The position numbers and the translations under genes are program-made. From Deltaproteobacteria bacterium (GTDB lineage Bacteria; Myxococcota_A; UBA9160; SZUA-336), in contig VGRW01000002.1 in assembly GCA_016875225.1 (NCBI GenBank), positions 58,889 to 122,888 on the forward strand: 64,000 nt of DNA, given 5' to 3'. The notes under the pieces are model-generated. The model ran no database searches. It saw nothing but the letters and a program-made list of their open reading frames with translations, and was not told the DNA's origin. Every line of letters starts with the position of its first letter. Positions within the stretch are counted from its first letter, which is position 1. This document shows, piece by piece, positions 48,727 to 56,790 of this stretch.

Positions 48727-49344
48727 TTGGAGCTTCTGCTCGTCCGGCACGGCGCGACCGAGGAGCTGCACGCGCGACGCTACGGCGACCACGGCCTGTC
48801 GGAGGAGGGCCGGGCGCAAGCAGCCGCGCTCGCCCATTCGCTTCGCGAGAGGCCCTTCGACGTCTGTCTGGTGTCGCCGCTGCGCCGCGCCAAGGAGACG
48901 GCCGGGATTCTCGTTCGCGGTCGAGGGATCGCTCTCCGCACGCACGACTGCCTCGCCGAGGGCGCGCTCGGGCGGCTCGACGGCGTCGATCACGGGGAAG
49001 CCCTGCGCCGCTGGCCCGACGACTTCCGTCTGGGCCGCACGGTGCTGGCGCGGCTCTCGGCTTCCGGCTTCACCGCGCCCGGGGGCGAAAGCCGCGCGGC
49101 CTTCCTCGCGCGGGCGCGCGAAGCTCAGGCGTTGTGCCAGGCGCTTCTCTTCGACGAAAGTGCGCGCGCGCTGGTCGTCTCGCACGGAGGGCTGCTCGCG
49201 TACCTGGTCCAGCTTCTTCTGGGGCGCGAACCCCGCGACGACGCGGCGCTCGGCTTCGATTTCTGCGGCGTCGCGCGCGTGATCTCCTATCGCGAGGATC
49301 CCGCGTTCGGCCCGTTCGCGATGCTTCGATTCGCCCCGGTCTGA
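48727..49344 (+). CDS. histidine phosphatase family protein (phosphoglycerate-mutase-like)
   Basis: A 205-residue member of the histidine phosphatase superfamily. The nucleophile is His8 in LLVRHGATEE, with the second catalytic segment VVSHGGLLAYL. It may dephosphorylate a sugar phosphate, a nucleoside such as alpha-ribazole phosphate, or a regulatory protein; which cannot be told. TTG start at 48727, nine bases after the previous stop. The actA promoter lies in the 100 bases after its stop. Confidence 0.87.
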   Translation: MELLLVRHGATEELHARRYGDHGLSEEGRAQAAALAHSLRERPFDVCLVSPLRRAKETAGILVRGRGIALRTHDCLAEGALGRLDGVDHGEALRRWPDDFRLGRTVLARLSASGFTAPGGESRAAFLARAREAQALCQALLFDESARALVVSHGGLLAYLVQLLLGREPRDDAALGFDFCGVARVISYREDPAFGPFAMLRFAPV

Positions 49345-49403
49345 GGACCGATTCCAGCCTCGCAGCGATTTGATGCATGGACGATTCCGGCCTGTGCGCA
49401 GGC

Positions 49404-49432
49404 TTGACCCGCCTGTGCGGCGCGGGTAACTA
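49404..49432 (+). promoter_or_regulatory. promoter of the act (alternative complex III) operon
   Basis: TTGACC (49404-49409), an exact 17-base spacer and TAACTA (49427-49432) form a clear promoter. The expected start near 49439 leaves only about 6 bases before ATG 49445, and no Shine-Dalgarno sequence is present. A stop codon (TAA at 49427) in frame just upstream fixes ATG 49445 as the start. Confidence 0.6.
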
Positions 49433-49444
49433 TGCGCCCGCAAC

Positions 49445-50041
49445 ATGGAACCGCGGAAGCGAACCCTCATCGGGCTCTGTCTCGTCGGAATTTGTGCGTC
49501 CGTGCTCACCGCGACCGCGGCGGGCCTCTACGAATACACGCCTGAGGAGCAGACCGGCCCCGAACAGCCGATCGCGTTCAACCACGAGATCCACGCCGGC
49601 TCGGTCGAGGCGGGAAATCTCGGCATGCAGTGTCTCTACTGCCACGGCCCCGCAGCGCGCGGCCAGCACGCGACCGTGCCTCCGGTCTCCACCTGCCTCG
49701 GCTGTCACAACCACGTGAAGGTCGGACGAACCGAGGGATCGGCGGAAGAGATCGCCAAGATCCAGGAGTTCGCCGCGAAGGGCGAGTCGATCCCCTGGAT
49801 CCGGATCCACGATCTTCCGGACCACGTGCAGTTCAAGCACATGCGTCACGTGAACGCGGGCGTCGCGTGCCAGGAGTGTCATGGCGAGGTCCAGAACATG
49901 AAGCGCGTCTATCTCGTGCCGCAGATGCAGTTCACCAGGCGCAGTCTGTGGACTCCCTCGCAGAAGCTCGAGATGGGCTGGTGCATGGAGTGCCACCTCG
50001 AGCGCGGCGGGTCCGACGACTGCGCGGCCTGCCACTACTAG
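49445..50041 (+). CDS. actA: alternative complex III subunit ActA, pentaheme cytochrome c
   Basis: A 198-residue membrane-anchored pentaheme c. An N-terminal signal anchor (about 8-28) is followed by five CxxCH sites at 63-67, 84-88, 142-146, 180-184 and 193-197. His-rich loops (FNHEIHAG, FKHMRHVN) supply distal ligands. ACIII oxidises menaquinol or ubiquinol and passes electrons to a c-type cytochrome or oxidase; ActA and ActE carry the hemes. ATG 49445 is the only start after an in-frame stop. First of six genes in act order. Confidence 0.93.
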   Translation: MEPRKRTLIGLCLVGICASVLTATAAGLYEYTPEEQTGPEQPIAFNHEIHAGSVEAGNLGMQCLYCHGPAARGQHATVPPVSTCLGCHNHVKVGRTEGSAEEIAKIQEFAAKGESIPWIRIHDLPDHVQFKHMRHVNAGVACQECHGEVQNMKRVYLVPQMQFTRRSLWTPSQKLEMGWCMECHLERGGSDDCAACHY

Positions 50042-50065
50042 AAGAACCGGGGACCGAGACACACC

Positions 50066-53059
50066 ATGCCGGAGATCGATCGCCGAGACTTCCTGAAGAT
50101 CGTGGGCATGACCGCGGGCGCTGCGGCGACCGTCGCGTGCAACGAGCCGATCCAGAAGATCATCCCGTACCTGAATCAGCCCACGGAAGTGATTCCGGGG
50201 CTCGCGACCTGGTACAACAGCACTTGCAGAGCGTGCCCGGCGGCCTGCTCGGTGCGCGTGAAGACGCGCGAAGGCCGGCCGATCAAGATCGAGGGAAATC
50301 CGGAAGATCCGCTCTCGCGCGGCCGCGTCTGCGTGCGCGGCGAGCTCGGCCTGATGCAGACCTACGACCACGGCCGCTTCAAGGGCCCGATGAAGCGCGT
50401 GGTCGACCCCGACGGCTCGAGCTCCCACGTCGCCGTGACCTGGGAGGAGGGCGCGACGCTGCTGGTCGATGCGCTGCGCGCGAATCCCGGCAAGGCCTTC
50501 TTCCTCGGTGGACACGAGACGGGGACGCGCGATGCGCTGATCGATCAGGCACTCGCGGCGATCGGCTCCGCCGGCCAGCGGCTGCGCTTCGAGCCGTACG
50601 CCCACGAGGCGCTGCGCCGCGCCAACGAGCTGGTCTTCGGAACTCGCGCGGTGCCGCAGTTCCGGATCGGCGAAGCCGACGTTCTGATCGCCTTCGGCAC
50701 CGACTTCCTCGAGACCTGGCTCTCGCCGCTCGCCAACCAGATCGCCTACTCGGAGGCCCGCGCCGAAGGCAAGGGCTTCGCGAGCTTCGTCGGCCCGCGA
50801 CTCGGTCTCACCGGCGGCAACACCGATCAGTGGCTGGCGCCGACGCCGGGCACCGAGGTGCTCGTCGCGATCGCGCTCGCGAGCGAGGTGGCGAAGATCC
50901 GCGGCTCAGCGCCCGACGCGCTGCGCGGCGTGTTCTCCAAGTACTCCGCCGCCTCCGTCGCGGACCGCACGGGGATCGCCGCGCCCGTCCTCTCGAAGCT
51001 CGCCGAGCGCATCGCCGCCGCGTCGGCGCCGCTCGCGCTCCCGCCGGGCGTGGAGCTGCAGGGGACCAACGCGGCGCGCTTCGCCGCGGCGGTGCAGATC
51101 CTGAACGCGGTCTCCGGAGCCGTGGGCAAGACGCTGGTCTTCGGCGCGGACCACAACGTCGGCCGGCTCGCGCGCTTCCAGGATCTCTCCGAGCTCGCCG
51201 GACGGATGCGCGGCGGCGAGATCGGCGTCCTGCTGGTGCACGACACGAACCCGGCGCTCACCGCGCCGCAAGTCGGGCTCGCCGACGCGATCGCGTCGGG
51301 AAAGGTCTTCACGGTCAGCTTCGCCAGCGCCCCCGACGAGACCTCGGCGCTCGCCGACCTGATCCTGCCCGACCACACCGCGTACGAAGCATGGGGCGAT
51401 GCCGAGCCGGTGCGCGGCATCCGGCAGCTGCAGCAGCCCGCCGTGCGTCCGCTCTTCGACACGCGCGCGACCGTCGAGGTTCTGCTCGACGCGGCACGCG
51501 CGCTCGGCGCGACGGTTCCCGAGGGCGGCCTGCGCGATCAGCTCAGCGCCGCCTGGGGCGGGCGAGCCAGCTTCGAGGCGGCGCTGGCCGTCGGCGGAGA
51601 GCGGCAGAGCGTCGCAGCGACGCCGATCGGTGTCGCGTCCGGCGCGGGCTCGATCGACTTCGAGCCGGCCGCGCTCATTGGCAACGGCGCGGACCCGGTG
51701 CTCGTGGTCTACCCGTCGCACCATCTCTTCGACGGCCGACTCACGCGCGTGCAGGCGCTGCACGAGATTCCCGACCCGGTCACCAAGACGATGTGGGGCA
51801 GCTACGCGGAGCTGCACCCCGAGACCGCAAGCGCGCTCGGCATCGAGCTCGGCGACGTGCTCTCCGTCACCACCGAAGGCGGAGAGGTCGAGATCACCGC
51901 GTTCCCGCACACGGCGATCCGCCCCGGCGTGGTCGCGATCCAGGTCGGACGCGGCACGCTCCCGCGCGATCCCGAGGCCCCGCTCTCAGGACAGGGCACC
52001 TGGGGTCGCGACGTGATCGGCGTGAACGCGTTCGAGCTGATTCCGGGCCGCCTCGATTCCGAGAGCGGCGCGCTCGCCTGGCTCTCGACGCGTGCCTCGA
52101 TCAAGAACACGAAGGTCCGCGCCAACGTCACGCGCGCGCAGATCACGTTCGATCAAGAAGACCGCGGCTTCGGCAAGGCGGTCGGGCTCGCGGCGCTTCC
52201 GGAGCTCGAGCCCTGGGGCCGGAAGAGCCACGGCGGCGGGCACGCGAAGAAGGCCGAGGCCGGCCACGAGGCGGCGATGCCGTGGCAGGGCGACGCCGAG
52301 CACCTGATGATCCGCGAGTACGACGTGGCAGCGGACGCGCACGAGACGAGTCCGTACCGCTGGGGCATGTCGATCGACCAGGACGCGTGCACCGGCTGCA
52401 ACGCCTGCATGGCCGCGTGCATCACCGAGAACAACACGCCCGTGGTCGGCCCCACGAACGTGCGAGTCGGGCGCGAGATGCACTGGATCCGCATCGAGCG
52501 GTACGTCGAGCAAGTCGGCGAGGGCGAGGTCGACGTCCGGCACACGCCAATGCTCTGCCAGCACTGCGGCGCGGCTCCGTGCGAGAGCGTCTGTCCGGCG
52601 CTGGCGACCTACCACAGCGCGGAAGGTCTGAACGTGATGGTGCCCAACCGCTGCATCGGCACGCGGTTCTGTAGCAACAACTGCCCGTACAAGGCGCGTC
52701 GCTTCAACCTCTGGTCCTACGACTGGTACCAGCCGGAGCCCGAGAACCTGGCGTTGAACCCGGACGTGATGGTTCGCGCCAAGGGCGTGATGGAGAAGTG
52801 CACCTTCTGCGTGCAGCGCATCAACGGCGCGAAGGACGTCGCGCGGCGCGAGGGTCGCGACGTCCACGAGGGCGAGTTCACCGTGGCCTGCGCCCAGGTC
52901 TGTCCATCGAACGCGATCACCTTCGGCAACCTGCGCGAACCCGAATCGGCCGTGGCGAAGCTGCGCACCATCCCGCGCGCCTACCGGATCCTGGAACACC
53001 TGTATACGCGACCCGCGGTCTCCTATCTGATGTCGATCCGGCGCGTGGAAGAGGCGTAA
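50066..53059 (+). CDS. actB: alternative complex III subunit ActB, molybdopterin-oxidoreductase-like and ferredoxin fusion
   Basis: A 997-residue fusion. A Tat-type motif RRDFLK (6-11) suggests export. Residues 45-700 resemble molybdopterin oxidoreductases, with IAFGTDFLETW typical of ActB. Residues about 765-985 are a ferredoxin domain with four Cys sets, beginning C775-T-G-C-N-A-C-M-A-A-C785, then CQHCGAAPCESVCP, CIGTRFCSNNCP and CTFCVQ...CAQVCP. Unlike the ActB form I know best, the first half keeps the complete Cx2Cx3Cx27C motif (C54, C57, C61, C89), so an extra cluster is likely. The protein also lacks the long N-terminal extension common in ActB. Confidence 0.9.
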   Translation: MPEIDRRDFLKIVGMTAGAAATVACNEPIQKIIPYLNQPTEVIPGLATWYNSTCRACPAACSVRVKTREGRPIKIEGNPEDPLSRGRVCVRGELGLMQTYDHGRFKGPMKRVVDPDGSSSHVAVTWEEGATLLVDALRANPGKAFFLGGHETGTRDALIDQALAAIGSAGQRLRFEPYAHEALRRANELVFGTRAVPQFRIGEADVLIAFGTDFLETWLSPLANQIAYSEARAEGKGFASFVGPRLGLTGGNTDQWLAPTPGTEVLVAIALASEVAKIRGSAPDALRGVFSKYSAASVADRTGIAAPVLSKLAERIAAASAPLALPPGVELQGTNAARFAAAVQILNAVSGAVGKTLVFGADHNVGRLARFQDLSELAGRMRGGEIGVLLVHDTNPALTAPQVGLADAIASGKVFTVSFASAPDETSALADLILPDHTAYEAWGDAEPVRGIRQLQQPAVRPLFDTRATVEVLLDAARALGATVPEGGLRDQLSAAWGGRASFEAALAVGGERQSVAATPIGVASGAGSIDFEPAALIGNGADPVLVVYPSHHLFDGRLTRVQALHEIPDPVTKTMWGSYAELHPETASALGIELGDVLSVTTEGGEVEITAFPHTAIRPGVVAIQVGRGTLPRDPEAPLSGQGTWGRDVIGVNAFELIPGRLDSESGALAWLSTRASIKNTKVRANVTRAQITFDQEDRGFGKAVGLAALPELEPWGRKSHGGGHAKKAEAGHEAAMPWQGDAEHLMIREYDVAADAHETSPYRWGMSIDQDACTGCNACMAACITENNTPVVGPTNVRVGREMHWIRIERYVEQVGEGEVDVRHTPMLCQHCGAAPCESVCPALATYHSAEGLNVMVPNRCIGTRFCSNNCPYKARRFNLWSYDWYQPEPENLALNPDVMVRAKGVMEKCTFCVQRINGAKDVARREGRDVHEGEFTVACAQVCPSNAITFGNLREPESAVAKLRTIPRAYRILEHLYTRPAVSYLMSIRRVEEA

Positions 53060-53065
53060 GCACCC

Positions 53066-54406
53066 ATGGCGGCGATCACCGAACCCGTTCCGCAGACCCC
53101 GGACCAGATCAACGACGACATCCTGCGCGTTCTGGAGCCACCCACTCCGCTCTACGTCCTGGGCGTGCTCTTCTGCGCGACCCTCGTCGGAGTGGGCGTG
53201 GTCGCGTTCCTGTACCAGACCTACTGGGGACTGGGGCCGACCGGCCTGACCCACCCGGTCATGTGGGGCGTGTACATCACGACCTTCGTGTTCTGGGTCG
53301 GCATCGCGCACGCGGGAACGCTGATCTCGGCGATCCTGTTCCTGTTCCGCGCCAAGTGGCGAAACGCGGTGAACCGCGGCGCGGAGTCGATGACCGTCTT
53401 CGCGGTTCTGATCGCGGCGATGTTCCCGCTGATCCACATCGGCCGCGTCTACAAGTTCTATTTCATGGTGCCGTACCCGAATCAGCGCGGGCTCTGGGTG
53501 AACTTCAAGTCCCCGCTCGTCTGGGATCTGTTCGCGATCAACACGTACATGATCACGTCGATCATGTTCTTCCTGGTCGGGCTGGTGCCGGACCTGGCCG
53601 CGGCCCGCGACCGCGTGCGCGACTGGCGGCGGCACCTGTACCGCGTGGCCGCGCTCGGCTGGCGCGGATCGTCGGAGCAGTGGCGGCACTGGTCGCGCGC
53701 GGTGCTGCACCTGTCGGGTCTGGCGACGCCGCTGGTCCTCTCGGTGCACAGCGTCGTGTCCTGGGATTTCGCCACGTCGCTGGTGCCGGGCTGGCACACG
53801 ACGATCTTCGCGCCGTACTTCGTCGCCGGCGCGATCTTCTCCGGCGTCGCCATGGTCATCACCGTGCTCGTGCCGGTGCGCAAGGCCTTCGGGCTCGAGG
53901 CCTACCTGCGCAAGGACCACTTCGACAACATGGGCAAGCTGATCCTGCTCACGTCGTCGATCGTCGGGTACGCCTACGGCATGGAGTACTTCATGGCGTG
54001 GTACAGCGCGAACCCGTACGAGCAGATGTCGTTCTGGTTCCGCGGCTTCGGTTACCACTGGACCTCGACCTGGATCATGATCAGCTGCAACGTGCTCTCT
54101 CCGCTGCCGCTCTGGTTCAAGTGGTGCCGCACGAACGTCGCCTGGATGTGGGTCACCTCGATCTTCATCAACATCGGAATGTGGTTCGAGCGCTACGTCA
54201 TCATCATGACCGGGCTCTCGCACGAGTACGATCCGGCCGCCTGGGGTTACTACGTCCCGAGTGTCGTCGAACTCACGATCCTCGTCGCGAGCTTCGCGCT
54301 GTTCCTCACCATGTTCCTGATCTTCCTGCGGCTCGCGCCCGTGATCGCGATCCAGGAAGTGAAGGAACTCTGGTACGAGGGCCGGAGCGAGAAGGGACAT
54401 CACTGA
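53066..54406 (+). CDS. actC: alternative complex III subunit ActC (NrfD-like quinone-binding)
   Basis: A 446-residue NrfD/PsrC-type membrane protein of about ten helices. Landmarks are the IAHAGTLISAILFLF helix, the conserved LSVHSVVSWDFA segment and TPLVLSVHS, typical of quinol-binding NrfD members. It forms the main quinol site of ACIII with ActF. ATG 53066 follows the ActB stop by 6 bases; the TGATG overlap with actD shows coupling. His and Asp residues of the conserved proton path are visible in the helices. Confidence 0.92.
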   Translation: MAAITEPVPQTPDQINDDILRVLEPPTPLYVLGVLFCATLVGVGVVAFLYQTYWGLGPTGLTHPVMWGVYITTFVFWVGIAHAGTLISAILFLFRAKWRNAVNRGAESMTVFAVLIAAMFPLIHIGRVYKFYFMVPYPNQRGLWVNFKSPLVWDLFAINTYMITSIMFFLVGLVPDLAAARDRVRDWRRHLYRVAALGWRGSSEQWRHWSRAVLHLSGLATPLVLSVHSVVSWDFATSLVPGWHTTIFAPYFVAGAIFSGVAMVITVLVPVRKAFGLEAYLRKDHFDNMGKLILLTSSIVGYAYGMEYFMAWYSANPYEQMSFWFRGFGYHWTSTWIMISCNVLSPLPLWFKWCRTNVAWMWVTSIFINIGMWFERYVIIMTGLSHEYDPAAWGYYVPSVVELTILVASFALFLTMFLIFLRLAPVIAIQEVKELWYEGRSEKGHH

Positions 54407-54909
54407 TGGCGCAGGTGCTAGGAGTCCTGAAGACGCCCGACGAGACGATCTCGGCGATCCACGCGCTGAAGTCGGCGGGCTTCGACGCGCTCGAGGTCTA
54501 CTCGCCGGTCCCGAGTCACGGGATCGAGGAGGCGCTCGATCGTGGCCCGTCGATGGTTCGTCTGTACACGCTGATCGGCTGCCTGACGGGAGTGTCGTTC
54601 GGCTACTTCCTGCAGATCTGGACCGCGTACGAGTGGCCGCTGGTGATCGGCGGCAAGCCGTTCGCGTCGATTCCCGCGTACGCGATCGTGGGCTTCGAGA
54701 TGAACATCCTGCTCGGTGGTCTCTTCACCGTGCTCTCACTGCTCTTCTTCGGTCTGTGGCGAGCGCGCAAGGGGCACGATGCCTACCAGCCCGGCTTCTC
54801 GGGCGATCTCTTCGGCTGCGTGGTCTCGTGCCACGGCGATCAGATCGCGCGCGCGCAGGAGCTGCTGAGGCGCAGCGGCTCGACGGAGGTGCGTGTTGTC
54901 GAGAGCTAA
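54406..54909 (+). CDS. actD: alternative complex III subunit ActD (DUF3341 type)
   Basis: A 167-residue protein with two membrane helices (about 52-72 and 95-120) flanked by a soluble N-terminal domain (LGVLKTPDETISAIHALKSAGFDALEVYSPVP) and a C-terminal GCVVSCHGDQI segment. It matches the small ActD accessory subunit of ACIII. The ATG overlaps the actC stop by one base (TGATG), and its 3' end contains the actE start. It assembles peripheral parts with the membrane core. Confidence 0.88.
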   Translation: MAQVLGVLKTPDETISAIHALKSAGFDALEVYSPVPSHGIEEALDRGPSMVRLYTLIGCLTGVSFGYFLQIWTAYEWPLVIGGKPFASIPAYAIVGFEMNILLGGLFTVLSLLFFGLWRARKGHDAYQPGFSGDLFGCVVSCHGDQIARAQELLRRSGSTEVRVVES

Positions 54910-55441
54910 GGCACTCGCGGCGCTGGCCGCGGCGCTGGTCGCGTCCGGCTGCTGGGAGCAGGTCGACAAGCACTGGTTCACCCAGATGAAGGACGGGCCG
55001 GCAGTGCAGGCGCTCGAGGAGGCTCCGCGGCTTCCGCCCGACGGAACCATTCCGGCCGGCGGCATGGCGCCGCGTCTGCCCGCGGACTACGCGATGCCGC
55101 TGATGGCGCCGGAGGGGCGGGTGCTCGCGAATCCGATCGCGGCCACTCCGGAGTCGATCGCGCGCGGCAAGGATCAGTACGAGATCAACTGCGTCGTCTG
55201 CCACGGCACCGACGGACTCTCGATTCCGGGTCCGCAGAATCCGGTGATCCTGAAGCTGATGCAGAACGGCGCGGTGGTCTTCCCGCTGGCCGGCATTCCC
55301 GCCTACACCGACGGGATGATCTTCTACAAGATCTGGTACGGGAAGCCCAACATGCCCGGCTATCCGCAGATCCCCGAACAGGATCGCTGGCACATCGTCA
55401 ACTACCTGCGCACGCTGATCAAAGGGGCCCCCCAGCCGTGA
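54893..55441 (+). CDS. actE: alternative complex III subunit ActE, monoheme cytochrome c lipoprotein
   Basis: A 182-residue lipoprotein. The lipobox is LVASGC with Cys 20. A single heme motif CVVCH lies in the second half (EINCVVCHGTDG) and the axial Met is in GKPNMPGYP. It hands electrons from ACIII to the terminal acceptor. GTG at 54893 lies within actD with a GGAGG site; the stop is inside the actF start (GTGA). Confidence 0.9.
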   Translation: MLSRAKALAALAAALVASGCWEQVDKHWFTQMKDGPAVQALEEAPRLPPDGTIPAGGMAPRLPADYAMPLMAPEGRVLANPIAATPESIARGKDQYEINCVVCHGTDGLSIPGPQNPVILKLMQNGAVVFPLAGIPAYTDGMIFYKIWYGKPNMPGYPQIPEQDRWHIVNYLRTLIKGAPQP

Positions 55442-56733
55442 GCCACGACGTCGCGACACCCGGATCCCTGCCCAAGGTCCCCGCCGCCATCTTCGGCGCG
55501 CTCGTCGTCGTCGGCGCGGTCACGCTGATCTTCGGCGTGGCGAGCTCCGACGCAGAGCTGGCCAATCGCACCTATCGCGTGTTCCTGCACAACTGGCTGC
55601 TCTGGGCGGTGCTCTCGAACGGCGCGCTCGTGCTCTCGGCGGGAATGCGGCTCACCAACGCCAACTGGCAGGGGCCGATCCAGCGCGTCGCGGACTCGAT
55701 GGGCGCGTACCTTCCGGCGTCGCTCCTGCTCTTCTCGGTGATCTACTTCGGCCGCCATCATCTCTTCGAGTGGGTCGAGCACCCGATCCACGGCAAGGAG
55801 TTCTGGTTCGAGCCGTCGTTCACATTCACGCGCGACGTGATCGCGCTGCTCTGGATCACGTTCGTCTCGATCTTCTACCAGTACCTGTCGATCCGCCCGA
55901 TGCTCGGGCGCGCGCGAGAGACCGCGACAGGGCTGCGCGGCGCGATCTACCAGCGCTGGACCGCCGGCTGGCGCGGCGAGGAGCGCGAGCGAGAGATAGC
56001 GACGCGGCGCGCGCGCAAGCTCGCGGCGGTGCTCGCCCTGTCGTACGCGATCTGTTACTCGCTGATCGGCATCGACATGATCATGTCGCTCGCCGCCGAG
56101 TGGGTGAGCACGATGTTCCCGGCGTACTACGCCTGGGGCGGGTTCCTGTCGGCGATCTCGATGACCACGGTGATCTGCCTGGTCATGCGCAACTCGAGCG
56201 CGCTCTCGGGCCAGATCACGACCTCGCGAATCCACGACCTGGGCAAGATGGTCTTCGCGTTCTCGATCTTCTGGATGTACCTGTTCTGGTCGCAGTACTT
56301 CGTGATCTGGTACGCGAACATCCCCGAAGAGACCGGCTTCATCGTGAACCGCCTCGGCAGCGAGTTCCTGCAGGACACCTGGTACTTCGCAGGCTACTTC
56401 ACGCGGCTGGCCGAGCCGTACGTGCACGTGACGCTCGCCGCCTGGTTCCTGATCTGGGTGATTCCGTTCTGGGTTCTGCTGGGCGCGCAACCGAAGAAGA
56501 CTCCCGCGATCCTCGGGACGGTCGCCGTCGGCTCGCTGCTCGGCTTCTACCTGGAGCGCTACATCCTGGTCACGCCGTCGCTGATCCCGGCGAAGGCCGT
56601 GCTGGCGGGCGCCGCGGTCACGCCGTTCGGCGCGGTCGAGCTCGGCATCGCGGCGGGCTTCGTCGGACTCTTCTTCATCTGCTTCCTCGGCTTCGCCAAG
56701 GTCTTCCCGGGAACGCTCTCGGCGAGGAGCTGA
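55438..56733 (+). CDS. actF: alternative complex III subunit ActF (NrfD-like)
   Basis: A 431-residue NrfD-like integral membrane subunit of about ten helices, the second quinol-side subunit paired with ActC. Typical segments are FLHNWLLWAVLSNGALVLSAG, AYYAWGGFLSAISMTTV and FWMYLFWSQYFVIWYANIPEE. GTG at 55438 overlaps the actE stop (GTGA). It is the last of the operon; no cytochrome oxidase gene follows, so the electron acceptor lies elsewhere in the genome. Confidence 0.9.
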   Translation: MSHDVATPGSLPKVPAAIFGALVVVGAVTLIFGVASSDAELANRTYRVFLHNWLLWAVLSNGALVLSAGMRLTNANWQGPIQRVADSMGAYLPASLLLFSVIYFGRHHLFEWVEHPIHGKEFWFEPSFTFTRDVIALLWITFVSIFYQYLSIRPMLGRARETATGLRGAIYQRWTAGWRGEEREREIATRRARKLAAVLALSYAICYSLIGIDMIMSLAAEWVSTMFPAYYAWGGFLSAISMTTVICLVMRNSSALSGQITTSRIHDLGKMVFAFSIFWMYLFWSQYFVIWYANIPEETGFIVNRLGSEFLQDTWYFAGYFTRLAEPYVHVTLAAWFLIWVIPFWVLLGAQPKKTPAILGTVAVGSLLGFYLERYILVTPSLIPAKAVLAGAAVTPFGAVELGIAAGFVGLFFICFLGFAKVFPGTLSARS

Positions 56734-56790
56734 CGCTCGCACGCTCACCGCGAGCCTGCTCTGCTACCATCGCGACGACGAGTATGACCG

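Noticed and set aside
49630..52674. Long plus-strand open frame of over 1000 codons overlapping actA and actB
   Set aside because: Composition is Arg-rich, it is out of frame with clear heme and Fe-S proteins and carries no own motif.
51986..54403. Antisense open frame of about 800 codons opposite actB and actC
   Set aside because: His/Asp/Arg-rich reading of the complementary strand without a start signal or family signature.
56783..56788. TATGAC before the fused carboxylase TTG as a -10 box
   Set aside because: Only two bases separate it from the start codon, too close for a transcription start at or before the TTG.
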